From JANNPJ01 sp965200525 (GTDB taxonomy: Bacteria > Actinomycetota > Actinomycetes > Actinomycetales > Kineosporiaceae), in NCBI GenBank assembly GCA_965200525.1, contig OZ241368.1:992001-1056000 (forward strand): DNA of 64,000 bases, in the 5' to 3' direction. Under the pieces are notes generated by a model. It ran no database searches. It was not told the DNA's origin and was given only the letters and a program-made list of their open reading frames with translations. This document shows, piece after piece, positions 35,963 through 44,052 of the stretch. Each line of letters opens with the position of its first letter. The stretch's first letter is position 1. Made by a program: the position numbers and the translations under genes.

Positions 35963-36925
35963 ATGGGTTCGCGGATCACGGTCGTCGGAGCAGGCGTCAT
36001 CGGGCTGAGCAGCGCCGTTCGGCTGGCCGAGGCCGGGCACGCGGTCGACGTCCTGGCCCGGGAACTGCCGCTGGAGACCACCTCGGCGGTGGCCGGCGGG
36101 CTCTGGCTGCCCTTCCTGGCCGAACCGGCCGAGGCGGTGGCCCGCTGGGCCCGGCTCACCCTCGACGAACTGCTCGCGCTGGACGCGGTCGAGGACCAGG
36201 CCCGGACCGGGATCGCCGTCCGCGAGGGGTACCTGCTCGGCGTCGGAGCGGCCCGGCCGGCCTGGTCGCAGGGGCTGGGCGACCGGCTGGCCCTGACCCC
36301 GGTGGCGAGCCCGGCCGCGGGCCACAGCCAGGGCTGGCACCTGCGGGTCCCGCTGGTCGACATGACCCTGTACCTGCCCTACCTGGCCGCCCGGCTGCAG
36401 TCCGCCGGCGGCACCCTCACCCGGCTGCCGCTGACCGCGCTGCCGGCCCGGGGCCTGGTGGTCAACTGCACTGGGCTGGCCGCCCGGGCCCTGGCCGCCG
36501 ACCCGGCCGTGCACCCGGTCCGGGGCCAGGTGGTGCGCCTGTCGAACCCGGGCCTGACCACCTGGTGGACCGACGAGAGCGATCACGGCGCCGACCTGAC
36601 CTACGTCATCCCGCACGCCCGGCACGTCGTGGTCGGCGGCACCCTGCAGCCGGACGACTGGGAGACCACCCCCGACCGGGCCACCGGGGAGCGGATCGTC
36701 GAGCGGGCCCGGGAGCTGGTGCCGGCCCTGCGCGCGGCGAGCGTGCTCTCGCACCGGGTCGGCCTGCGCCCGGCCCGGCCGGCCGTCCGGCTGGAAACCG
36801 TGCGCGGCCCGGAAGGCACCACCGTGCACTGCTACGGGCACGGCGGCAGCGGCGTCACGATGTCCTGGGGCTGCGCCGACGACGTGCTGACCGCGGTGAA
36901 CGAGGTCGTGGCGGGCGTCGTCTGA
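35963..36925 (+). CDS. D-amino-acid oxidase (FAD-dependent)
   Basis: A 320-residue DAO-family flavoprotein. RITVVGAGVIGLSSAVRLAE is the FAD dinucleotide fold. TTSAVAGGLWLPFLAEP matches the conserved flavin-contact loop after the fold. VNCTGLAARALAADPAVHPVRGQVV and the C-terminal HCYGHGGSGVTMSWGCA are canonical D-amino-acid oxidase motifs. It deaminates D-amino acids to keto acids with H2O2 production, useful for recycling peptidoglycan-derived D-amino acids. 33 bp separate it from pyrD; a CACCAT element 6 nt before the ATG might also allow leaderless transcription. Substrate range is not visible; glycine oxidase is a less likely alternative. Confidence 0.88.
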   Translation: MGSRITVVGAGVIGLSSAVRLAEAGHAVDVLARELPLETTSAVAGGLWLPFLAEPAEAVARWARLTLDELLALDAVEDQARTGIAVREGYLLGVGAARPAWSQGLGDRLALTPVASPAAGHSQGWHLRVPLVDMTLYLPYLAARLQSAGGTLTRLPLTALPARGLVVNCTGLAARALAADPAVHPVRGQVVRLSNPGLTTWWTDESDHGADLTYVIPHARHVVVGGTLQPDDWETTPDRATGERIVERARELVPALRAASVLSHRVGLRPARPAVRLETVRGPEGTTVHCYGHGGSGVTMSWGCADDVLTAVNEVVAGVV

Positions 36926-37310
36926 CCTCGGCTGAACCATCCGGGCCGGGCCGTGCGTGTACTAAGGCCGCCCGACAATCGGGCCCGGGCAGTTATCAGA
37001 GAATTTAAATCTTCGTCAACCCGACAGGTCCAGCTGAGGCCCCGGCAACCCCGTCCCGGGCCCGGACGGGCCCGGAGCCGGCCGCTCGGGCGGTCCGCCC
37101 GCGGCGGAAAAGGCTCCGTTGACCAGGCCTTGACGCTGCATTGAGCCAGTCGCCTCGAAACGGCGCTAGCGGACTTCCGACAGACCTAAAACCGACTGTT
37201 ATCACTGTGCGTTGCACAATCGGCTGCTTGTTGCCGTTTGGGTTACTACGCCAGTAGCTTTCGGCACGTTGCGCTGCTCTGGGGAGCGTTACTTCAGGAG
37301 GAATCTTCGG
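36926..37310. other. 385-bp intergenic region before the DUF1800 gene
   Basis: It holds a small stem GCCCGA/TCGGGC at 36970-36984 after the oxidase gene, and a notably A+T-rich patch at about 36991-37020 (contains GAATTTAAATC). Several GGGCCCGG-type inverted words lie near 37050-37080. The good ribosome binding site AGGAGGAA of the next gene is at 37297-37304. A promoter is likely, but I cannot place it with confidence. No coding frame is convincing. Confidence 0.4.
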
Positions 37311-39191
37311 ATGTCAGAGCCCCTTCCGCGGGACCCGTTCGACACGGGCTCGCTGCCGACCACCGGTTCACTGCCGACCACCTCGCGCCGCGACCAGTTG
37401 CGGGCCGAGCGGGCCGCGACCGGCTCGCTCGACGTGACCGGCCTCGAGCCGACCGGCGGCCAGCCGGCGAGTGACCAGCCGGCGGGCGGCCAGCCGGCCG
37501 GTGAGCCGTCCAGCCGCCGCCGGGCCGCCGCCGATCGGGGCGAGCGCGCCCGCCGGGCCCCGGCCTCGTCGCCGTTCCCGGGCGTGTCCCGCCGCAACAT
37601 GCTGCTCAGCGGCGCGGCCGCGGTCGCCGCCGCATCCGGCACCGGCACCCTGCTGCTGACCCACGCCGGTGGCTCGCTGCCCAGCTCGGCCCTGACTCAG
37701 GCGACCACCGGTGGGGCGGCCTCGACCACGGTCACCCAGGTCGCCACCTCGAACACGGCCGCGGTCACCAAGAAGGCCGGGTTCGCCCTGCCGAAGAAGC
37801 TGAGCCACCACCTGCTGCTCAGCCGGGCCACCTACGGCCGGACGGCGGCGCTGGAGAAGGAGCTGCACCGGCTCGGCCCGACCGCCTGGCTGCAGCGCCA
37901 GCTCGCCCCGCACAAGATCAAGGACACCGGCGGCGCGTCCGTGGCCAAGATGTACCCGCACCTGAGCTGGTCGGCGACGATGGCCCACAAGAACCTCAAG
38001 CAGGGCGACTGGGCGCTGATGCAGGACACCGTCTCGGTGCACCTGGGCAAGGCGATCTTCAGCCAGCGGCAGCTGTTCGAGGTGATGGTCGACTTCTGGT
38101 CGAACCACCTCAACATCCAGTGTCCGAACGGCGACGTCTGGGACACCCGCCACCGGTACCAGATCGACGTCATCCGCAAGCACACGTTCGGCACCTTCGA
38201 GGCGATGCTGCTGGCCAGCGCCGTCCACCCGTCGATGCTGATCTACCTGGACGGCGCCAACTCGACCGGGCAGTTCCCGAACGAGAACTACGCCCGCGAG
38301 GTGCTCGAACTGCACACCGTCGGGGTCAACGGCGGCTACACCGAGCGCGACATCCAGAAGTCGGCCCTGCTGCTGACCGGCTGGACGGTGAACATGGGGA
38401 TCGCCAAGTACGACCCCACCCGGCACTACGTGGGCAAGGTCAAGGCCTTCGGGCACAACGCGACCAACGGTTCGGCGGCCACCGCCCGCACGGCCCAGCG
38501 CTCATACCTGAAGTACCTGGCCCACCACCCCAAGACCGCGCACCGGATCGCGATGAAGCTGGCTCAGCACTTCGTCTCCGACAGCCCGCCCAAGGCGCTG
38601 GTCAGCCACCTGGCCTCGGTCTACAAGAAGCACAACACGGCGATCGTGCCGGTGCTGCGGGCGCTGTTCGACTCCCCCGAGTTCGCCGCCTCCGGGGGCG
38701 AGAAGCTTCGCCGGCCGATGGAGGTCGTGGTGGCCAACGCCCGGGCCATCGGGGTCAAGCTCGGCACCAACACCAAGGGCCTGGGCGACCTGGCCAACAC
38801 CCTGAACGACATGGGCCACAAGCCGCTGGCCTGGTCGATGCCCAACGGCTACTCGGACGTCGCGACGTCCTGGCAGTCGCCGGCCAGCGCGCTGGCCGAG
38901 TTCAACTCCACCTCGGCCCTGGTCCAGGGCTGGTGGCCGACCACGATGGTGCTGCCCGGCCCCAAGAAGCTGCTGGCCAAGCCCCCGCACTCGCGCAGCG
39001 CGGTGATCACCGCGGTGGCCAAGAAGATCCTCGGCCGCGCACCGCACGCCCGCGAACGGGCCGCGGCGAACAATCTGCTGGCCGGCACCAAGCTGCCCTC
39101 GTCGTTCGGCGCAGGGTCCTGGGAACAGCAGCAGACGGTGGCCCTGACCACCATCCTGTTCCTCTCCTCCCCCGCGCACCTGACCAGGTAG
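37311..39191 (+). CDS. DUF1800 family protein, predicted Tat-exported
   Basis: A 626-residue protein. The first 95 residues are low-complexity, with TGSLPTTGSLPTT and GGQPASDQPAGGQPAGEP repeats. SRRNMLLSGAAAVAAASGTG, a twin-arginine signal, follows. The DUF1800 domain (about 160-620) contains HHLLLSRATYGRTAALEKEL, FWSNHLNIQ, LIYLDGANSTGQFPNENYAREVLELHTVGVNGGYTE in pieces, then LTGWTV. Proteins of this family pair almost always with DUF1501 proteins, as here, 19 bp upstream of one. No reaction has been established; the conserved His and Asn/Glu residues hint at a metal site. The start follows AGGAGGAA. The long cytoplasmic extension before the Tat motif is unusual. Confidence 0.88.
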   Translation: MSEPLPRDPFDTGSLPTTGSLPTTSRRDQLRAERAATGSLDVTGLEPTGGQPASDQPAGGQPAGEPSSRRRAAADRGERARRAPASSPFPGVSRRNMLLSGAAAVAAASGTGTLLLTHAGGSLPSSALTQATTGGAASTTVTQVATSNTAAVTKKAGFALPKKLSHHLLLSRATYGRTAALEKELHRLGPTAWLQRQLAPHKIKDTGGASVAKMYPHLSWSATMAHKNLKQGDWALMQDTVSVHLGKAIFSQRQLFEVMVDFWSNHLNIQCPNGDVWDTRHRYQIDVIRKHTFGTFEAMLLASAVHPSMLIYLDGANSTGQFPNENYAREVLELHTVGVNGGYTERDIQKSALLLTGWTVNMGIAKYDPTRHYVGKVKAFGHNATNGSAATARTAQRSYLKYLAHHPKTAHRIAMKLAQHFVSDSPPKALVSHLASVYKKHNTAIVPVLRALFDSPEFAASGGEKLRRPMEVVVANARAIGVKLGTNTKGLGDLANTLNDMGHKPLAWSMPNGYSDVATSWQSPASALAEFNSTSALVQGWWPTTMVLPGPKKLLAKPPHSRSAVITAVAKKILGRAPHARERAAANNLLAGTKLPSSFGAGSWEQQQTVALTTILFLSSPAHLTR

Positions 39192-39210
39192 GACGAAGGT
39201 AGACGGCAAA

Positions 39211-40479
39211 ATGACGATGACCCCGACCGAAGAGTCCCTGCTCGAGTGCGGCTGCCCGGAGAACCGGCAGGCCGGGATGTCCCGGCGCAGCCTGTTCCGG
39301 ATGGCCGGCGTGGCCGGTATCGCCACCGCGACCACCCTGTCGAACGTCGACCTGGCCTTCGGCGCCTCGGCCGGCACCGGCGCCCTGGTGGTTCTGTCGC
39401 TGCGCGGCGGCTTCGACGGCCTGTCGGCGATCGTGCCCAACGGCGACGCCGACTACGCCAAGCTGCGCCCGACGATCGCCGTCCCGGCGTCCCAGACGCA
39501 CAAGATCGACGAGATGTTCGGGCTGCACCCGGCCCTGGAACCGCTGTTCCCGCTCTGGGACGCCGGCAACATGGCCGCGGTGCACGCCGTCGGCCAGGTC
39601 GACCCGACCCGCTCGCACTTCGAGGCGATGGCCGAGATGGAGCGGGCCGCGCCGACCACCTCGCTGCGGACCGGCTGGATCGACCGGGCGCTGGGCGAGT
39701 TCGGCAACCCGGGCAAGTTCACCGGCACCCAGTTCGGCTCGGGCACCCTGCCCGCCTCGATGATCGGGCCGAACGCCAAGTTCGCGATGAACTCGATCGC
39801 CGGGGTCAAGCTGGCCATCGGCGAGGACCAGGTGCCGCTGAGCCGCTGGCGCTCGTCGATGAAGACGCTGCACAAGGGGGCCAAGCCGGAGATCTCGGCG
39901 CCGCTGAACAACGCCCTGTCGGCCGTGAGCAGCGTGCAGAAACTGCAGAAGACGCCGGGCGACCCGAAGACCCTGGGTTATCCGGAGACCGGCTTCGGCA
40001 ACGCCATGCACGACGTCGCCCGGCTGATCAAGGCCAACCTCGGGCTGCGGGTGGCGACCATCGACTACGGCAACTGGGACATGCACGTCGGCCTGGGGAA
40101 GTCGGACACGGGCTGGATGCACAACCAGCTCCTGGAGATGAGCACGGCACTGGCCGCGTTCGCCAAGGAGCTCGGCGACGACCTGAACAAGGTCACCGTG
40201 ATCACCCTGAGCGAGTTCGGCCGGCGGACCGAGGAGAACGGCTCCCAGGGCCTCGACCACGGCCACGGCAACGCCGTTCTGGTGCTCGGCGGTGGGGTCA
40301 AGAAGGGCGTGCACGGCATGTGGCCCGGCCTGGCCCCGGACAAGCTGGTGGACGGCGACCTGGCCGGCACCACCGACTACCGCAGCATCGTCTCGGAGGT
40401 GCTGAAGGGCCGGCACGGGGTCGACTCGACCACGGACATCTTCCCGGGGTTCAAGCCGAAGGCGGTCGGCCTGGTCTGA
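39211..40479 (+). CDS. DUF1501 family protein, predicted Tat-exported
   Basis: A 422-residue member of DUF1501, related to the alkaline phosphatase/sulfatase superfamily. A Tat signal MSRRSLFRMAGVAGIATATT lies at 23-42. The domain begins LVVLSLRGGFDGLSAIVPNG and continues with YDxLRP-like YAKLRPTIAVP, SHFEAMAEMERA and IDYGNWDMH. TLSEFGRRTEENGSQGLDHG follows, with the conserved Gly-Asp/His metal-binding positions. It follows the DUF1800 gene after 19 bp in one operon; both carry twin-arginine signals and are likely exported folded, perhaps as one complex. Activity is unknown. Ends before a long inverted repeat. Confidence 0.9.
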   Translation: MTMTPTEESLLECGCPENRQAGMSRRSLFRMAGVAGIATATTLSNVDLAFGASAGTGALVVLSLRGGFDGLSAIVPNGDADYAKLRPTIAVPASQTHKIDEMFGLHPALEPLFPLWDAGNMAAVHAVGQVDPTRSHFEAMAEMERAAPTTSLRTGWIDRALGEFGNPGKFTGTQFGSGTLPASMIGPNAKFAMNSIAGVKLAIGEDQVPLSRWRSSMKTLHKGAKPEISAPLNNALSAVSSVQKLQKTPGDPKTLGYPETGFGNAMHDVARLIKANLGLRVATIDYGNWDMHVGLGKSDTGWMHNQLLEMSTALAAFAKELGDDLNKVTVITLSEFGRRTEENGSQGLDHGHGNAVLVLGGGVKKGVHGMWPGLAPDKLVDGDLAGTTDYRSIVSEVLKGRHGVDSTTDIFPGFKPKAVGLV

Positions 40480-40500
40480 CCGGCCCGCCCGGCCCGGTCG

Positions 40501-40576
40501 ACGACCGCTGGGGAGGAGCGATCGCGTTCCGCCGGTCCCCACCGGGCCAACGCGATTGCTCCTCCCCAGCGGTCGT
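40501..40576. repeat. Long inverted repeat (28-bp arms) between DUF1501 and aminotransferase genes
   Basis: Arms 40501-40528 and 40549-40576 are complementary at 27 of 28 positions; the single difference is a G-U pair in RNA. The 20-nt centre itself has a CCGGT/ACCGG stem. It is placed as a terminator for the DUF1501 operon, but the arms are much longer than other hairpins in the window and no T-run follows. A MITE-like remnant is the alternative. Confidence 0.75.
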
Positions 40577-40597
40577 TACACATTTGCCGTCCGGTCG

Positions 40598-40603
40598 TAG
40601 TCT
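40598..40603 (+). promoter_or_regulatory. -10 element of predicted leaderless aminotransferase transcript
   Basis: TAGTCT, 7 nt, ATG at 40611. The intervening TCAGGGG could also act as a weak ribosome binding site for an upstream start, so leaderless is likely but not sure. Confidence 0.5.
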
Positions 40604-40610
40604 TCAGGGG

Positions 40611-41828
40611 ATGAGCCAGTCTGAGCCGACCCCGACGCCCCAGCCCGACCCGTCCGACCAGCCGGACCTCGATCCGGACGTGCCGGACTTCGACCTGGAC
40701 GACGAGACGCTGCGCCGGGCCGGGTCGATCAAGTGGACCCACCTCACCGCCGACGTGCTGCCGGCCTGGGTGGCCGAACTCGACGTCGCCCCCTGCCCGG
40801 TGGTCACCGAGGCCCTGACCGAGGCCATCGCCGAGGGCCGGCTCGGCTATCCGGGCCTGCGCGCCGACGTGACGCTGAAGGTGACCACGGCCCGGTTCCT
40901 GAGCGACCGGTTCGGGCTGCCGTTCGAGCCGGGCCGGGTGATCGTCACCGGTGACGTGATGTCAGCGGTGATCATGACCCTGAGCGGGCTGTGCCGGCGG
41001 GCCCCGGTGGTGATCCCGGTGCCGACCTACCCGCCGTTCGTGCAGGCCGTCCGCTGGTGCGGGCTGGAACCGGTGCTGGTGCCGATGAACGAGCCCACCG
41101 CCGACACCGGCTGGACCCTCGACCTGGACCGGATCGACCAGGCCCTGGCCGCCGGGGCCGGCACCGTGCTGCTGGCCAACCCGCACAACCCGACCGGCCG
41201 CTGCTTCTCCCGGGACGAACTGGAGGGCCTGCGCGACGTCGTCCTGAAGCACGGCGCCCGGGTGATCAGCGACGAGATCCACGCCCCGCTGGTGCTGCCG
41301 GACGCCGTCCACATCCCGTACGCCGCCCTGGCCGGCACGGCCGATCACGTCACCACGGTGGTGGCCGCGTCCAAGGCCTGGAACATCCCCGGGCTGAAGT
41401 GTGCCCAGCTGATCGCCGGCAACGACGCCGACCTGGACGCCCTGGAGGCCATGCCGCCGGTGACCAACCACGGCACGTCCAGCCTCGGCGTCATCGCCTC
41501 GGTCGCGGCCTACCGGGACGGTCGGCCCTGGCTGGACGGCCTGATCACCCACCTCGACCAGCGCCGCCGCCAGCTCGGCGAACTGATCACCGCCTACCTG
41601 CCGCAGGTCAGCTGGGCCCCGTCCGAGGCCACCTACCTGGCCTGGCTCGACGTCCGGGCGGCCGACCTGCCCAACCCCGGGGCGGTCGCCCTGGTCCGTG
41701 GCAACGTCATGGTCAACCGGGGCGAGACCTTCGGGCCCGGGTACGACGGCTTCGTCCGGCTGAACTACGGCACCTCGGCCGAGCGGCTCGAGCGGGTGGT
41801 CAAGGCTCTGGCCACGGTCTGGAACTGA
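40611..41828 (+). CDS. MalY/PatB-type PLP-dependent aminotransferase (cystathionine beta-lyase-like)
   Basis: A 405-residue fold-type I PLP enzyme. A disordered acidic N-terminus (first 30 residues) is followed by RRAGSIKWTHLTADVLPAWVAELDV, the MalY/PatB hallmark. LLANPHNPTGR holds the PLP-contact Asn, VISDEIHAPLVL the Asp-Glu-Ile-His pair, and VVAASKAWNIPGLKCAQL the Schiff-base Lys. FVRLNYGTS holds the carboxylate-binding Arg. MalY/PatB proteins split C-S bonds of cystathionine or cysteine conjugates and can also transaminate. The 3' end overlaps the convergent meaA gene by 29 nt. Substrate unknown. Confidence 0.88.
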   Translation: MSQSEPTPTPQPDPSDQPDLDPDVPDFDLDDETLRRAGSIKWTHLTADVLPAWVAELDVAPCPVVTEALTEAIAEGRLGYPGLRADVTLKVTTARFLSDRFGLPFEPGRVIVTGDVMSAVIMTLSGLCRRAPVVIPVPTYPPFVQAVRWCGLEPVLVPMNEPTADTGWTLDLDRIDQALAAGAGTVLLANPHNPTGRCFSRDELEGLRDVVLKHGARVISDEIHAPLVLPDAVHIPYAALAGTADHVTTVVAASKAWNIPGLKCAQLIAGNDADLDALEAMPPVTNHGTSSLGVIASVAAYRDGRPWLDGLITHLDQRRRQLGELITAYLPQVSWAPSEATYLAWLDVRAADLPNPGAVALVRGNVMVNRGETFGPGYDGFVRLNYGTSAERLERVVKALATVWN

Positions 41829-43920
41829 GCCCGCGGGCGGCCCGGACCCGGGCCACGATCTCGCCCATCATCTCGGTCAGGCCGTAGTCCTTCGGGGTGA
41901 ACACCGCGGCCACGCCGAGCGCCAGCAGTTTGCGCTCGTCGGCCTCCGGGATGATCCCGCCGACGATCACCGGGACGTCGTCCACGCCGGCCGCGCGCAG
42001 CCCGTCGAGCACGTCCGGCACCAGTTCCAGGTGCGAGCCGGACAGCACCGAGAGCCCCACGCAGTGCACGTCCTCGGCCACCGCGGCCGCCACGATCTGG
42101 GCCGGGGTCAGCCGGATGCCCTGGTAGACCACCTCGAAGCCGACGTCCCGGGCCCGGACCGCGACCTGCTCGGCGCCGTTGGAATGCCCGTCCAGGCCGG
42201 GTTTTCCGACCAGCAGCCGGAGCCGGCCGCCGAGTTCGGCCCCGGTCCGGCGGACGTCCTCGCGCACCCGGAGCAGGACCGGGTCGGCCGCCCCCGAGCC
42301 GGTGGCCGAGACCGGGGCCGCACCCACCCCGGTCGGGGCCCGGTACTCACCGAACACCTCCCGCAGCGCCCCGGCCCACTCCCCGGTGGTCACCCCGGCA
42401 CGAACGCACTCCAGGCTGACCGGCATCAGGTTGGTGGTGGTCCGGGCCTGGTCCCGCAACCGGTTCAGCGCGCTCGCGGCGGCCGCTCGCCGGTCCGGGT
42501 CGGCGTCCCGCTCGGCCCGCCACCGGCGGACCGCCTCGACCGCGGCCGCCTCGACCCCGGCGTCCACGGTCTGGATCGCGGTGTCCAGGTCCGCGGTCAG
42601 CGGGTTGGGCTCGGTGGTGTCGAACCGGTTGACCCCGACGACCACGTCGGTGCCGGCCTCGATCCGGGCCCGCCGGGCCGAATGGGCCGCGACCATGCCA
42701 GTTTTCATGTACCCCGACTCGACCGCGGCCACCGCCCCGCCGATCGCCTGGACCCGGTCGATCTCGGCCCGGGCGCCGCGCCGGATCTCCTCGACCTTGG
42801 CTTCGACCACCGGGCTGCCGTCGAACAGGTCGCCGTACTCCAGCAGGTCGGACTCGTAGGCCAGCACCTGCTGCAGGCGCAACGACCACTGCTGGTCCCA
42901 GGGCCGGGGCAGGCCCAGGGCCTCGTTCCAGGCCGGCAGCTGCACGGCCCGGGCCCGGGCGTTCTTCGACAGCGTGACGGCCAGCATCTCCAGCACGATC
43001 CGCTGCACGTTGTTCTCCGGCTGGGCCTCGGTCAGGCCGAGCGAGTTGACCTGGACGCCGTACCGCAGCCGGCGCTGCTTCGGGTCGGTGATGCCGTACC
43101 GGTCGCGGGTGATCTCGTCCCACAGGTCGGCGAAGGCCCGCATCTTGCACATCTCCTCGACGAACCGCACGCCCGCGTTGACGAAGAACGAGATCCGCTG
43201 GACGACGTCCCCGAACTTCTCCGGCGCGACCTGGCCGCTGTCGCGCACGGCGTCCAGCACCGCGATCGCGGTGCACAGCGCGAACGCCACCTCCTGCACC
43301 GGCGTGGCCCCGGCCTCCTGCAGGTGGTAACTGCAGATGTTGGTCGGGTTCCAGCGCGGCATCCGGGCCACCGTCCAGGCGATGGTGTCGGTGATCAGCC
43401 GCAGGCTGGGGCCGGGCGGGAACACGTAGGTGCCCCGGGAGAGGTACTCCTTGATGATGTCGTTCTGGGTGGTGCCGGCCAGCTCGGCCAGCACCCGGGC
43501 CGCCTCCGGGCCGTCGGGATCGCCCTCCGCGCCGGCCTGCTCGAGCGCGACCTGCTGGTAGAGCGCGAGCAGCCACATCGCCGGGGCGTTGATCGTCATC
43601 GAGGTGTTCATCCGGGCCAGCGGGATGCCGTCGAACAGGGCCGTGAGGTCACCAAGGTGCTGGATCGGGACGCCGACCTTGCCCACCTCGCCCCGGGCCA
43701 GCCCGTGGTCGGCGTCGTACCCGGTCTGGGTGGGCAGGTCGAAGGCCACCGACAGCCCGGTCTGGCCCTTGCTCAGGTTGCGCCGGTACAGGGCGTTCGA
43801 CTCGACCGGGCTGGAGTGCCCGGCGTAGGTCCGCATCACCCAGGGCCGGTCCCGCTCGGGCCGGGAGACCGGCTCGGCCGCGGGGGCCTCGTGGCCGGGC
43901 TCGGCGTCGTCGCTGGGCAT
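41800..43920 (-). CDS. meaA: Ethylmalonyl-CoA mutase (MeaA-type, B12-dependent)
   Basis: A 706-residue single-chain acyl-CoA mutase. The N-terminal barrel has MRTYAGHSSPVESNALYRRN, LSVAFDLPTQTGYDADH and ARMNTSMTINAPAMWLLALY, then ICSYHLQEAGATPVQEVAFA. The C-terminal B12 domain (about 560-700) carries VGKPGLDGHSNGAEQVAVRA, the DxHxxG lower-ligand motif with His, and later LSGSHLELVPDVL. The text matches MeaA of streptomycetes rather than methylmalonyl-CoA mutase, so I call ethylmalonyl-CoA mutase, which makes methylsuccinyl-CoA after Ccr. It needs adenosylcobalamin (adenosyltransferase at 48588) and the MeaB GTPase (21550). It overlaps the convergent aminotransferase by 29 nt. Confidence 0.92.
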   Translation of the reverse strand: MPSDDAEPGHEAPAAEPVSRPERDRPWVMRTYAGHSSPVESNALYRRNLSKGQTGLSVAFDLPTQTGYDADHGLARGEVGKVGVPIQHLGDLTALFDGIPLARMNTSMTINAPAMWLLALYQQVALEQAGAEGDPDGPEAARVLAELAGTTQNDIIKEYLSRGTYVFPPGPSLRLITDTIAWTVARMPRWNPTNICSYHLQEAGATPVQEVAFALCTAIAVLDAVRDSGQVAPEKFGDVVQRISFFVNAGVRFVEEMCKMRAFADLWDEITRDRYGITDPKQRRLRYGVQVNSLGLTEAQPENNVQRIVLEMLAVTLSKNARARAVQLPAWNEALGLPRPWDQQWSLRLQQVLAYESDLLEYGDLFDGSPVVEAKVEEIRRGARAEIDRVQAIGGAVAAVESGYMKTGMVAAHSARRARIEAGTDVVVGVNRFDTTEPNPLTADLDTAIQTVDAGVEAAAVEAVRRWRAERDADPDRRAAAASALNRLRDQARTTTNLMPVSLECVRAGVTTGEWAGALREVFGEYRAPTGVGAAPVSATGSGAADPVLLRVREDVRRTGAELGGRLRLLVGKPGLDGHSNGAEQVAVRARDVGFEVVYQGIRLTPAQIVAAAVAEDVHCVGLSVLSGSHLELVPDVLDGLRAAGVDDVPVIVGGIIPEADERKLLALGVAAVFTPKDYGLTEMMGEIVARVRAARGLSSRPWPEP

Positions 43921-44052
43921 TTCGCTCCTGGGGCTCTGGGCTGCCGATGGTCAGGTAAATCGACAGTAATCAGCCCCTTCGGCCGTCATCACCCCTGCCT
44001 GCGTGAGCGACCTCACCCGCCCGGCCGGTTCAGCCCGGCCGGTTCAGCCCGG

